DNA from: Acidimicrobiia bacterium
Lineage (GTDB): Bacteria; Actinomycetota; Acidimicrobiia; Acidimicrobiales; AC-14
Assembly (NCBI GenBank): GCA_023265045.1
Contig: JAHFUQ010000015.1
Coordinates: 1 to 49,438 of the forward strand
Direction of reading: 5' to 3'
Length of the DNA stretch: 49,438 nucleotides
Of this stretch, positions 1 through 7,469 are shown piece after piece. The notes beneath the pieces were generated by a model, which was not told the origin of the DNA, did no database searches, and was given only the letters and a program-made list of their open reading frames with translations. Position numbers and translations under genes: made by a program. How positions within the stretch are numbered: position 1 is the stretch's first letter; each line of letters opens with the position of its first letter.

Positions 1-476
1 CCTGCCACGGGCCCCGATGGCGCCCGGGTCGGGGCGGGCGGACCAGCGCCCAAGCCGGCGCCGGCCGGGGTCGCCATCGCCGATGACGTCGCCGCCGAGG
101 CGTGGGTTCCCGGGGCGCCAGCCGGGCGGGGCGGGGCCGCGACCGGGGCGGCGACCTCGCCCTCAGGGTCGCCGTCGCCGACACTGTCGCCGATATGGTC
201 GCCGACGTCGTCCAAGGGCTGGCCGCCGGTGGTGCGCAGGCGGCCCTTGATGACCTTCAGGGGCAGGAAGTGCTCCCGCTGCTGGCGCAGGATCCAGCGC
301 AGGCGCTCGACGTCGGTCTCGTAGAATTTGCGGTACCCCGACGGGGTGCGCTCGGGGTCGAGGAGCCCCTGGCTCTCGAGGAACCGGATCTTCGAGATGG
401 TGACGTCCGGGAACTCCTCTTTCAACAACGAGAGGACCTCCCCGATCGACAGAAACGCCCGGTCCTCCACGGTCAC
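1..476 (-). CDS. MerR-family transcriptional regulator (partial, cut by window edge)
   Basis: The reverse strand from a GTG at 476 encodes a protein beginning [15 protein letters not shown], with the MerR-type winged-helix signature: [11 protein letters not shown] as helix-turn-helix, then [23 protein letters not shown] and [12 protein letters not shown]. The start overlaps the stop of the FHA gene as GTGA, which suggests translational coupling. After residue ~90 the visible part is Ala/Pro/Arg-rich and low-complexity, and the C-terminus lies beyond base 1. From memory, M. tuberculosis Rv1828 and corynebacterial FtsR are MerR-like proteins in this position next to garA; assignment to that subgroup is inference from synteny. 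The effector-binding part is not visible, so the ligand is unknown. Confidence 0.8.
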   Translation of the reverse strand, partial: MTVEDRAFLSIGEVLSLLKEEFPDVTISKIRFLESQGLLDPERTPSGYRKFYETDVERLRWILRQQREHFLPLKVIKGRLRTTGGQPLDDVGDHIGDSVGDGDPEGEVAAPVAAPPRPAGAPGTHASAATSSAMATPAGAGLGAGPPAPTRAPSGPVA

Positions 477-970
477 TCCTGACCCTCCCCCGGTCCCGGT
501 AGCTCGGCGCCTGAGAAGAAGACGAGCCTGAACTTGCCGATCTGCAACTCGTCGCCGTTCTCCAGCCGAGCCTCGTCGATCCGCTCCCGGTTGACGTACG
601 TGCCGTTGAGGGAGCCGACGTCCTTCACCACGAAGGCTTCGCCGTGGCGCTGGATCTCGGCGTGGCGGCGCGACACGGTGATGTCGTCGAGGAAGATGTC
701 GGACTCGGGTCGCCGGCCCGCCTCCGTGACGTCGGCGTCGAGGACGAACTTCGACCCTGCGTTGGGACCCCGCTTGACCACGACCATGGCCGTGGCGGAC
801 GGAAGCTCGCCCAGCGTGACCGCCAGCTCGTCGTCGGCGACCTCGCCGACGGCCTCGACCGGGACGAACGTGACCGTCGTCTCCTCCCCGCCGGCCGTCA
901 GCACATGGCCGCACGACGAGCAGTAGCTCGCCCCCACCTCGTTGTCGTGACCGCAGTTGGCGCACTGCAC
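473..970 (-). CDS. garA: GarA-like FHA-domain protein with N-terminal zinc ribbon
   Basis: 165 aa from a GTG start. An N-terminal zinc ribbon (Cys3, Cys6, Cys17, Cys20) is followed by ETTV at residues 30-33, equivalent in place to the ETT phospho-acceptor motif of mycobacterial GarA/OdhI. A forkhead-associated domain fills roughly residues 60-155 with the phosphothreonine-binding landmarks [16 protein letters not shown] and SLNGTYVN. GarA/OdhI proteins bind and inhibit 2-oxoglutarate dehydrogenase, and regulate glutamate dehydrogenase and glutamate synthase, until phosphorylated by a Ser/Thr kinase; that role here is inference from motif and synteny (gcvH upstream, merR downstream with a 4-base overlap). 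The zinc ribbon is an extra relative to the short mycobacterial GarA as I remember it. The kinase that would act on ETTV is not identified in the window. Confidence 0.82.
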   Translation of the reverse strand: MQCANCGHDNEVGASYCSSCGHVLTAGGEETTVTFVPVEAVGEVADDELAVTLGELPSATAMVVVKRGPNAGSKFVLDADVTEAGRRPESDIFLDDITVSRRHAEIQRHGEAFVVKDVGSLNGTYVNRERIDEARLENGDELQIGKFRLVFFSGAELPGPGEGQE

Positions 971-1025
971 GGCCGATAACGCTACTGCTCCCGCTTAGCC
1001 CAGGCGAGGAAGCCTGAACCTCTAC

Positions 1026-1412
1026 TCAAGCTTCCTCCTGAATCAACGCCTGGTAGCCGGCGGGCGTGAGCAGGTGCTCCAGCCCGACGCCGCCCGCCGG
1101 CTCGATCACGCAGAGCCACCCTTCGCCGTACGGATCGTCGTTCAGCCGGTTGGGCGAGTCGTTCAGCTCGAGGTTGACCTCGACGATCGTGCCCGTCACG
1201 GGGGCGTAGATCTCCGACACCGACTTGGTCGACTCGACCGACCCGAACGCATCCGACTCCGTGACCTGGGCGCCCACCGCGGGCAACTCGACGAACACCA
1301 CGTCGCCCAGCGCGTCCTGGGCGTAGTCGGTGATGCCGACCCTCACCCGGCCGCCCTCGAGCCGCGCCCACTCGTGGTCCTTGCTGTACCGCCGATCGTC
1401 CGGGACGTTCAT
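1026..1412 (-). CDS. gcvH: glycine cleavage system H protein
   Basis: 128 aa from the ATG at 1412 (MNVPDDRRYSKDHEW), a normal H-protein length. The lipoyl-attachment motif SVESTKSVSEIYAPVTG places the lipoylated lysine at residue 63. Upstream in-frame codons back to ~1532 read through low-complexity sequence, so the ATG is preferred. H protein carries the aminomethyl intermediate between the P, T and L proteins of glycine cleavage. None of the partner genes is in the window; the gene instead sits in the conserved gcvH-garA-merR arrangement, with 55 bases between it and the FHA gene. In actinobacteria this linkage is thought to tie one-carbon/glycine flux to nitrogen and carbon control, but that is background and not shown here. 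Confidence 0.93.
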   Translation of the reverse strand: MNVPDDRRYSKDHEWARLEGGRVRVGITDYAQDALGDVVFVELPAVGAQVTESDAFGSVESTKSVSEIYAPVTGTIVEVNLELNDSPNRLNDDPYGEGWLCVIEPAGGVGLEHLLTPAGYQALIQEEA

Positions 1413-1446
1413 GGGTCGCGACCGTAGCGGACCCGCCTCACGCGCC

Positions 1447-3933
1447 TCACCGGACCATCTGGCGGATCCGGCGGGCGTAGTCCTGGGCCCGCGACCTGGC
1501 CTCGGGCCCAGTAGCGGCCTCGGCCCAGACATGGGTCAAGGGCTCGGCCGGGTCGGGCAGCACCAGCGCCCAGCCGTTGTCGTGGAGGACCTTCACGCCG
1601 TCGACAAGCACCACTTCCCGGTCTTTCGTGCCCTCGACGATCAGGCGCATGACCGCCCCCTTCTCGTCCCATGGCGTCACCACCGTCTCGTGGGCGATGT
1701 GCATCCGGGGCATGGCGGCCACCAGGGTGGACAGCCGCGTCTTGGCCCGAGCGAGCAGCTCCAGCAGCTTCACCAGCGCGGCGGTGGCGTCGAGGGCGGG
1801 GAGAAAGGCGGGGAAGATGAACCCGCCGTCCTGGCTGGCGGCGAACGACACGTCGCCCGAGGCCGCGGTGTCCATCAGGTGGGTCGTCGACTGCTTGGTC
1901 CAGACGATCTCCGCGCCGTGTTCGGCGGCGGTGAGGGCGGCCGCCTGGGGGACGCTGACCGGCAGGGCGATGCGCGCGTGGTCCTCCACGGAGGCGACCA
2001 GGGTGACGAAGGCCATCAGCGCCTCGTCGTGGCTCAACATGTGGCCGGCGTCGTCCACCAGCACGATGTGCTCGCCGTCGGGGTCGATCACGGCGCCCAG
2101 GTGGGCATTGGCGCTCCGGACCAACTGCGCCACCCGCGTCGCGTGCACGACCGGGTCGAACGCGGTGGCGCCCGACGTCGACGCGTACGGGTTCACCGAC
2201 AGCACGTCGGCGCCCAGCTTGGAGAGGACGTTGGGCATGAGCACCGACGTCGAGCCGTAGCCGTAGTCCAGCACCGCCTGGTACCCGACCGCGCGGATGG
2301 CCTCCACGTCCACGCTGTACATCAGCGCTGCGGAGTAGTACTCGAGGGCGCGGGGTGCGAACCCGATGTCGCCGATCTCGGCGGCGAAGGACCGGCGGAA
2401 CTCCTGGCGGTAGTAGTAGCGCTCGACCTTGCGCTGGGCGGCCTCGTCGATGTCGGTTCCGTCGGCGTCGAAGAACCGCAGCACGACCGTCTGGGGATCG
2501 TCGGGGGCGAGGCGCACGGTGATCCCGCCTCGGGCCCGTTCGGTGCGCACCTGGAAGCGGGTGACGGGCACGGGCGCCATCTCCAGGTCGTCCACGTTCA
2601 CGCCCACCGAGTTCAGCCCGGCGTGCACGGCCCGCTTGAGGGCCCGGGCGGCGCGGCTGGAGTCGCGCGAGGTCGTGACGGTGGCGCCCTTCTTCATGGT
2701 GGTGCCGTAGGCCATGGCGACCCGGCAGGCCAGTTCGGGCGTGATGTCGACATTGGCCAGCCCGCGGATGCCCGTGCGCCCGAACAGGCTGCGCGACCCG
2801 CGCGACTCCCACACGATGGACGAGTTGATGATCGCGCCCTGCTCGACGGCCTTGAACGGGTAAATCTTCACGCCCGGGTTCACGACCGCGTGCTCCCCCA
2901 CGAAGCAATCGTCACCGAGGACCACGCCCTCCTCGCAGCGGGCGAAGGCGCGCAGATCGCACGAGCGCCCGACGATCGTGCCCCGCAGGCGCACCGCCTG
3001 GTCGAGGTAGGCGTTGTCGTGGACGACGGCGCGCTCGAGGTCGGCCTCCTTGCGGATCACGACATTGGAGCCGAGCACGGTGTAGTGGCCGAGGCGGGCG
3101 TTGGCCTCGACGCGGCAGTAGTCGCCAATGATGGCCGGGCCCTCGATCCGGGCCGCGGGGTCGACCTCGGCGCCTTCGCCGAGCCACAGGCCCTCGGCGG
3201 CGCGGAAACCGGGCAGTTCGAGCTCGACCTTGCCGCGCAGGATGTCCCGGTGCGCCCGCAGGTACGCCTCCACCGTGCCCACGTCCTCCCAGTACCCCTC
3301 GGCCACGTGGCCGCTGATGGGCTTGCCGTCGGCCAGGAGTTTGGGGAACACGTTCTCGCTGAAGTCGACGCTCTGGCCCTCAGGGATGTAGTCGAACACC
3401 TCGGGCTCGAGGACGTAGATGCCGGTGTTGACCGTGTCGCTGAAGACCTGGCCCCATGTCGGCTTCTCCAGGAACCGTTCGACGGCGCCGCCCTCGTGGG
3501 TGATGACGATCCCGAAGTCGAGCGGGTTCTCCATCGACTTGAGGGCGAGGGTGGCCATGGCGCCGCGCCGGCGGTGGAAGTCGACGACGGCAGACAAGTC
3601 GATGTCGGTCAGGACGTCGCCGGAGATGACCAGGAAGGTCTCTTTCAGCTGGGCTTGGGCGTTACGGACCGAGCCGGCGGTGCCGAGCGCCGTCTCCTCG
3701 GTGGCGTAGCCGATCTTGACCCCGAACTCCGACCCGTCCCCGAAGTACGTCCGGATCATCTGCGCGTGGAACGCCAGCGTGACCACCACGTCGTCGAACC
3801 CGTGCTTGGCCAGCAGGCGCAGGACGTGTTCCATCATGGGCCGGTTGGCGATGGGGATGAGCGGCTTGGGCTGGTTGGACGTGAGAGGCCGGAGCCGGGT
3901 GCCCTCACCACCGGCCATGATCACGGCTTTCAT
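1447..3933 (-). CDS. mannose-1-phosphate guanylyltransferase-like protein fused to a degenerate phosphomannomutase domain
   Basis: 828 aa from the ATG at 3933. Residues 1-235 form a nucleotidyltransferase domain with GGEGTRLRPLTSNQPKPLIP near the start and VISGDVLTDID as the metal/product site. Residues ~245-370 are hexapeptide repeats (left-handed beta helix). Residues ~370-828 align by eye with alpha-D-phosphohexomutases (TTSRDSSRAARALKRA near 418; FIFPAFLPALDATAALVKLLE near 700). The mutase key sites look lost: where TASHNP with the catalytic serine is expected (~471) the protein reads GGITVRLAPDD; the metal loop DGDxDR is IDPDGEH (~614); the sugar loop GExSGH is SQDGGF (~696). The transferase is probably active, with a GDP- or other NDP-sugar product, while the mutase domain is probably structural or regulatory. 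The gene lies between pgsA-like and gcvH on the same strand. Confidence 0.85.
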   Translation of the reverse strand: MKAVIMAGGEGTRLRPLTSNQPKPLIPIANRPMMEHVLRLLAKHGFDDVVVTLAFHAQMIRTYFGDGSEFGVKIGYATEETALGTAGSVRNAQAQLKETFLVISGDVLTDIDLSAVVDFHRRRGAMATLALKSMENPLDFGIVITHEGGAVERFLEKPTWGQVFSDTVNTGIYVLEPEVFDYIPEGQSVDFSENVFPKLLADGKPISGHVAEGYWEDVGTVEAYLRAHRDILRGKVELELPGFRAAEGLWLGEGAEVDPAARIEGPAIIGDYCRVEANARLGHYTVLGSNVVIRKEADLERAVVHDNAYLDQAVRLRGTIVGRSCDLRAFARCEEGVVLGDDCFVGEHAVVNPGVKIYPFKAVEQGAIINSSIVWESRGSRSLFGRTGIRGLANVDITPELACRVAMAYGTTMKKGATVTTSRDSSRAARALKRAVHAGLNSVGVNVDDLEMAPVPVTRFQVRTERARGGITVRLAPDDPQTVVLRFFDADGTDIDEAAQRKVERYYYRQEFRRSFAAEIGDIGFAPRALEYYSAALMYSVDVEAIRAVGYQAVLDYGYGSTSVLMPNVLSKLGADVLSVNPYASTSGATAFDPVVHATRVAQLVRSANAHLGAVIDPDGEHIVLVDDAGHMLSHDEALMAFVTLVASVEDHARIALPVSVPQAAALTAAEHGAEIVWTKQSTTHLMDTAASGDVSFAASQDGGFIFPAFLPALDATAALVKLLELLARAKTRLSTLVAAMPRMHIAHETVVTPWDEKGAVMRLIVEGTKDREVVLVDGVKVLHDNGWALVLPDPAEPLTHVWAEAATGPEARSRAQDYARRIRQMVR

Positions 3934-3953
3934 CCGCGTACGACCTTACGTGC

Positions 3954-4517
3954 TCATGTCGCGCGCGAGGCGCGGCCCTCCTCCAACGCCTTGCGGCCGA
4001 TGGGCACGTACTTCACCAGCGAGTAGTAGCCGAACCCGAGGCCGATGAGGGCGACGACCAACGCGACGGCCTTGGCCGGGCCTCGCAGGGAGAACGCCTG
4101 GTCGTGGCTGAGGAGGAACAGCGGGAAGGCCACCATGTTGGCGAAGGTGGCCATCTTGCCTGCCCATGTCACGTCGATCCGCTTGGCGCCCATGGCGGCC
4201 AGGACCAACACGGCCAGCGACACGAGCACCTCGCGGGCGACGACCGGGATGGCGACCACGGCGGGGACGGCCCCGTCCACCAGGATGCAGATGACAGCGG
4301 TGCCGAGCAGCAGGCGGTCGGCGACCGGATCGAGGATCTTGCCGAGGTTCGAAACCTGGTTGAACCGGCGGGCCACCGTGCCGTCGACCCAGTCGGTCGA
4401 ACCCAGGGCGGCGAGCATCACCGCCGCCCCCGCCCGGTTGTGCCGCCCGAACAGCAGCCAGACGAACACCGGAATCAGGAGGAGCCGGATCGAGGTGATG
4501 ACATTCGGGACGGTCAA
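3954..4517 (-). CDS. pgsA: CDP-alcohol phosphatidyltransferase, probably glycerophosphate type
   Basis: About 187 aa integral membrane enzyme. The full CDP-alcohol phosphatidyltransferase signature is visible: STDWVDGTVARRFNQVSNLG followed by KILDPVADR, matching DxxDGxxARx8Gx3Dx3D. Four or more hydrophobic helices follow. I take the TTG at 4517 (TTG ACC GTC CCG AAT) because AGGGGAGG sits about 10 bases upstream; a GTG at 4547 is an in-frame alternative. The family joins a CDP-diacylglycerol to an alcohol acceptor. The glycerol-3-phosphate substrate (phosphatidylglycerophosphate synthase) is inferred from overall similarity and from the position of pgsA2 beside gcvH/garA in mycobacteria; cardiolipin or inositol-phosphate synthase activity is not excluded. 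It lies 20 bases upstream of the 828-aa gene on the same strand, so cotranscription is likely. Confidence 0.82.
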   Translation of the reverse strand: MTVPNVITSIRLLLIPVFVWLLFGRHNRAGAAVMLAALGSTDWVDGTVARRFNQVSNLGKILDPVADRLLLGTAVICILVDGAVPAVVAIPVVAREVLVSLAVLVLAAMGAKRIDVTWAGKMATFANMVAFPLFLLSHDQAFSLRGPAKAVALVVALIGLGFGYYSLVKYVPIGRKALEEGRASRAT

Positions 4518-4662
4518 GAGCCGGTCCTCCCCTTCCCTCCGGCGCACGCCGGGAGTGTAGGGCTGCCCCGTCGGCGGTAGAGAACCACTGGGGAAGGAGA
4601 AGCGGTCCGAGAGGGTTGCGATAGGAGACAGACGGCGTAGACGACGAAAGCGACGCGAACCC

Positions 4663-5610
4663 ATGCCAACCGGAAGGGGCTTGAGCGGTCGGGGGGGCGA
4701 GGAGGAGCTGGTCCGCCTGTATCTGGCTGAGATCGGCCGGCACGCGCTGCTCACCCGCGGCGAGGAGGAGCGACTCGGGCTGGCCATCCGGGCCGGGCGG
4801 GAGGCGTCCGAACGCTTGGCGGGCGCGGGCCACGACCCATCCGACGCCGAGCGCCGCAAGCTGCGGCGGGACGTCGTCAAGGGCGAGGCCGCGTCGGAGC
4901 GGTTCGTGCAGGCCAACCTGCGCCTCGTGGTCTCCGTGGCCAAGCGGTACACCCAGACGTCGGGGCTGTCCCTGCTCGACCTGGTGCAGGAAGGCAACGT
5001 GGGACTGATGCAGGCCGTCGAGCGGTTCGACGTGCGGCGGGGCTTCCGGTTCTCCACCTACGGCACGTGGTGGATCCGTCAGGCAATCTCCCGGGCCATC
5101 GCCAACAGCGGCCGGACCATCCGCCTCCCGGCCCAGGCGGGCAACCTGCACGCCCAGGTGCGCCGGGTTCAGTCCGCGTTCGAGTCGGTCCACGGGCGGT
5201 GGCCCACCAGCGACGAGGTGGCCGACGAGGTGGGCGTGCCGGCCGCCAAGGTGGAGGAGGCAATGACGTTCCCCACCGAGATGCTGTCGATCTCGCACCC
5301 GGTGGCCGCCGACTCCGACGCCGAGCTGGGCGACGTGCTCCCCGACCGCGCCCCGTCCGCGTTCGACATCGTGGCGTCGGACATGCTCCCGGCGCAGGTG
5401 AACCGCCTGCTCGAGCAGCTCAGCGAGCGGGAGCGCCGCGTCGTCTGCCTGCGCTACGGCCTCGACCGGGGCCGGGCCCGCACCCTCGACGAGGTGGGCC
5501 AGTACTTCCACCTGAGCCGGGAGCAGATCCGCCAGATCGAGCGCCGAGCCCTCGCCAAGCTCCGCCAGTCCTCCGACCGCAGCGGCGCCCGGGAGTTGCT
5601 CGCCGGCTAG
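4663..5610 (+). CDS. RNA polymerase sigma factor, sigma-70 group 2 type
   Basis: 315 aa from the ATG at 4663. Region 1.2 (EEELVRLYLAEIGRHALLTR) leads into region 2 (FVQANLRLVVSVAKRYTQTS, LSLLDLVQEGNVGLMQAVER, RGFRFSTYGTWWIRQAISRA), then region 3 (IRLPAQAGNLHAQVRRVQ) and region 4 (LSERERRVVCLRYGL, TLDEVGQYFHLSREQIRQIE). The first region-1.1 domain of a primary sigma factor is absent and the length fits a nonessential group-2 factor of the SigB/HrdA type seen in actinobacteria. It is divergent from the pgsA-like gene. No anti-sigma factor is adjacent; the HATPase protein at 36 kb is a different type of partner and too far away to link. The regulon is unknown. Confidence 0.9.
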   Translation: MPTGRGLSGRGGEEELVRLYLAEIGRHALLTRGEEERLGLAIRAGREASERLAGAGHDPSDAERRKLRRDVVKGEAASERFVQANLRLVVSVAKRYTQTSGLSLLDLVQEGNVGLMQAVERFDVRRGFRFSTYGTWWIRQAISRAIANSGRTIRLPAQAGNLHAQVRRVQSAFESVHGRWPTSDEVADEVGVPAAKVEEAMTFPTEMLSISHPVAADSDAELGDVLPDRAPSAFDIVASDMLPAQVNRLLEQLSERERRVVCLRYGLDRGRARTLDEVGQYFHLSREQIRQIERRALAKLRQSSDRSGARELLAG

Positions 5611-5659
5611 GACGCCGAAGGCCCCGCGCTCGCCCCTCGCCCCTCGCCCATCGGGCTTT

Positions 5660-5697
5660 GAGGCAATGAGCCCCCGTTGCGGGCGGTCCGTTGCCTC
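5660..5697. terminator. hairpin between convergent genes
   Basis: GAGGCAA (5660-5666) pairs with TTGCCTC (5691-5697), with further G/C-rich pairing inside. It lies between the convergent sigma-factor gene and the hypothetical gene at 5705, as expected for a bidirectional terminator. No clear T-run is present, which is common in high-GC actinobacteria. Confidence 0.55.
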
Positions 5698-5704
5698 GAA
5701 CTCG

Positions 5705-6370
5705 TCAGACCGGCTCGCCGGGAGCGGCCGCCTCGATCTCGAGCACCAACTGCCGCACCGCCTCCACCGGCTCCGTGTCGGGATCTCCTTCTTCGGCCAG
5801 GTCCAGGGCCAGGCGCGCCAAGTCGGCCCAGGTCACGCCGCCCATAGCGGCGTCCAGCAGGTCGCTCGCCCGCCGGCCGTCGTGCAGCTCGACATCGGCC
5901 GCGAGCCGGAGGCGCTCGTTGAGGTCTTCCGGCATCGTGGGGGCCACCAGGACGAGGCCCGCCTCCCGGCTGCCGTGCACCGAGCCGTCGAGGGCGGCAA
6001 TGGCGCCGGCGCGCAAAAACTCGAGCGGCACGTCGGCGGTGAGCGAGCACACCGCCACGACGTACGCGTGGGCACCCTCCAGCGCGACGTCGCACACGCC
6101 GTCGCCCGGGACCCCTGCGCCCCACGGTACGACGGCCGCGTCGCTCCACTCGAGCGGCGACAGCTCGTTGCCGTCGCCCAGCGCGACCTCGAGCAGCGCG
6201 GGGACCCACGCGTCGGTGTCCCACAGAGCGAGCGTGCGGAACGTGTTCCACGCCAAGCGGTCGGGCCGGCCGTCGTCGGCGATGCGGGCCAGGCGCTCGT
6301 CGTCGAGCCGCGCGTCGGCCGCGTCGATGAGCCATTCCGGCGCCGTCGCATCAGTCACAGGCGGTTCCAT
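5705..6370 (-). CDS. hypothetical acidic protein
   Basis: 221 aa from the ATG at 6370 (MEPPVTDATAPEWLIDAADA), with AGGGTGAGG just upstream; a GTG at 6391 is an alternative start. I recognise no family. The protein is acidic and rich in Leu/Ala/Asp, with no signal peptide or membrane helix. The segment LAWNTFRTLALWDTDAWVPALLEVAL may be helical, and the C-terminal part is an acidic helix (EPVEAVRQLVLEIEAAAP). Third-position GC matches neighbouring true genes, and the frame is open throughout while the overlapping frames give Arg-rich products. It is convergent with the sigma-factor gene. Function unknown. Confidence 0.6.
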   Translation of the reverse strand: MEPPVTDATAPEWLIDAADARLDDERLARIADDGRPDRLAWNTFRTLALWDTDAWVPALLEVALGDGNELSPLEWSDAAVVPWGAGVPGDGVCDVALEGAHAYVVAVCSLTADVPLEFLRAGAIAALDGSVHGSREAGLVLVAPTMPEDLNERLRLAADVELHDGRRASDLLDAAMGGVTWADLARLALDLAEEGDPDTEPVEAVRQLVLEIEAAAPGEPV

Positions 6371-6447
6371 CCTCACCCTGTCTACGGTCACCGGTCGGTC
6401 CTACCCGTCCGGACGGGGCGGGGAACGTTCGGTGGTAGGAAGTAGGC

Positions 6448-6636
6448 ATGAGTGACCCAAGCGACGTGCCTGAGGTGCCGGACGCCGATCGCCAGGAGCA
6501 GCACCTGCCCGCCAATCCGGTGGACGACGACGAGACGCCGCCGCGCCGGTTGACCGCCGACCCCGAAGCGCCCGAGGCCGACGCCCAGGAGCAGGCGCTG
6601 CTTGCGCCGCTGCCGGACGTCGACGAGTTCGGCTAG
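6448..6636 (+). CDS. small acidic hypothetical protein
   Basis: 62 aa from an ATG with AGGAAG upstream. The sequence is strongly acidic and proline-rich, carries two related EQ-containing segments (DADRQEQHLPANP and EADAQEQALLAPLPD) and ends DVDEFG. It has no hydrophobic core and is probably intrinsically disordered. Its short length, ordinary codon use and good ribosome-binding site make it a likely real small protein of unknown function. It converges on the histidine-rich gene with only 3 bases between the two stop codons. Confidence 0.5.
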   Translation: MSDPSDVPEVPDADRQEQHLPANPVDDDETPPRRLTADPEAPEADAQEQALLAPLPDVDEFG

Positions 6637-6639
6637 GGC

Positions 6640-6969
6640 CTACTCAGCCTTCTTGACCGGCGCCTTCTTGGCCGCCGGCTTCTTGGCCGCCGACGCGCCG
6701 CCGGCAGCCCGCGCCGGTTTCACCGTCTCGCCGTGGTCATGGACGTGGGCCTCGCCCTCGTGCTCGCGATCGAAGTCCTCATGGGGGTAGTGGCTGTGAG
6801 CCACGGCGGCGTGGTCGTGCTCGTGCTGGTGGTACGAGCTGAGGTGCTCGAAGCCCCCGGTCATCTCGCGGAAGTTGTGAGTCACGTGGTAGTGCCCGTG
6901 CGTGTGCACGACCTCCGGGTGCTCGTGCGCCTCGAAGTGCGCCTCGGCGATGTGGGCAACGTGGGCCAT
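6640..6969 (-). CDS. histidine-rich protein with Lys/Ala/Pro tail
   Basis: 109 aa from the ATG at 6969, preceded by a good Shine-Dalgarno (GAAAGGAG). Residues 1-75 are crowded with histidine (EAHEHPEVVHTHGHYHVTHN, SYHQHEHDHAAVAHSHYPHE, HVHDHGE). The last ~20 residues are a basic tail of the kind seen in histone-H1-like bacterial proteins (AAKKPAAKKAPVKKAE). Dense His-x-His patterns suggest binding of Zn, Ni, Co or Cu, and the tail suggests binding of nucleic acid or another polyanion; both are inference. I recall similar short His-rich hypothetical proteins in other actinobacteria but know no function. There is no signal peptide, so a cytoplasmic location is likely. The 260 bases upstream (6970-7229) hold its promoter region and no further gene. 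Confidence 0.75.
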   Translation of the reverse strand: MAHVAHIAEAHFEAHEHPEVVHTHGHYHVTHNFREMTGGFEHLSSYHQHEHDHAAVAHSHYPHEDFDREHEGEAHVHDHGETVKPARAAGGASAAKKPAAKKAPVKKAE

Positions 6970-7229
6970 GCCGGGCTCCTTTCTCCGTGTGGCGATGGAA
7001 AGTGGCGCCATCGACCGAGTTCGATGTGACAGTCCGATGCGTCCCCGCCCGGACAGCTTAGGAAACACAACAGGCAGAGTTGGGGGATCGTTGAGCGCGC
7101 GTAGGGGTGGCGGTGACGTCGTCCCCCGATACTGAGGTTCGTAGGGGCAGCCGGCCACTGGGATGCGGTCCGACCCACTCCTTCGCTCTTTCCACCGCAT
7201 CCCGGGCCCCCGGCTAGCGTCGCGTCGCA

Positions 7230-7469
7230 GTGGCGCAGATGGACGAGCACCGCCGGCGCGAGCTCATCCGGCTCGCAGGCGCGGCGGCGCTGGTGCTCGT
7301 GCTCGTGGCGTTCGTGATCGACAACCGCCACACCGTCCGGGTCGGGTTCGTCGTCACCGACCGCCGGGTCCCGCTCATCTTCGTGCTGGTCGTCACCGCG
7401 GTCCTCGGGGCCGTCATCGACCGCCTGCTGCGCTGGAAGCACCGGCGCAAGCCCGCACCGCCTGAGTGA
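7230..7469 (+). CDS. LapA-domain (DUF1049) small membrane protein
   Basis: 79 aa from a GTG (an ATG lies 9 bases further in). It has two hydrophobic helices (LAGAAALVLVLVAFVIDN and VPLIFVLVVTAVLGAVIDRL) separated by a short NRHTVRVGFVV segment, ending in a basic tail RWKHRRKP. This is the layout of the LapA/DUF1049 family: an N-terminal membrane helix, the N-x-x-x-V-x-V/F motif, then a second helix. In E. coli LapA takes part in lipopolysaccharide assembly. In an actinobacterium without lipopolysaccharide the role is unknown. Its 3' end overlaps the convergent AbiEi/DUF559 gene by 56 bases. Confidence 0.7.
   Translation: MAQMDEHRRRELIRLAGAAALVLVLVAFVIDNRHTVRVGFVVTDRRVPLIFVLVVTAVLGAVIDRLLRWKHRRKPAPPE

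Noticed and set aside
1330-4026. 898-codon open frame on the plus strand opposite the nucleotidyltransferase and gcvH genes
   Set aside because: It is rich in His, Val, Arg and Gly with no domain motifs, and lies antisense to genes with clear motifs. Long antisense frames are expected at this GC content.
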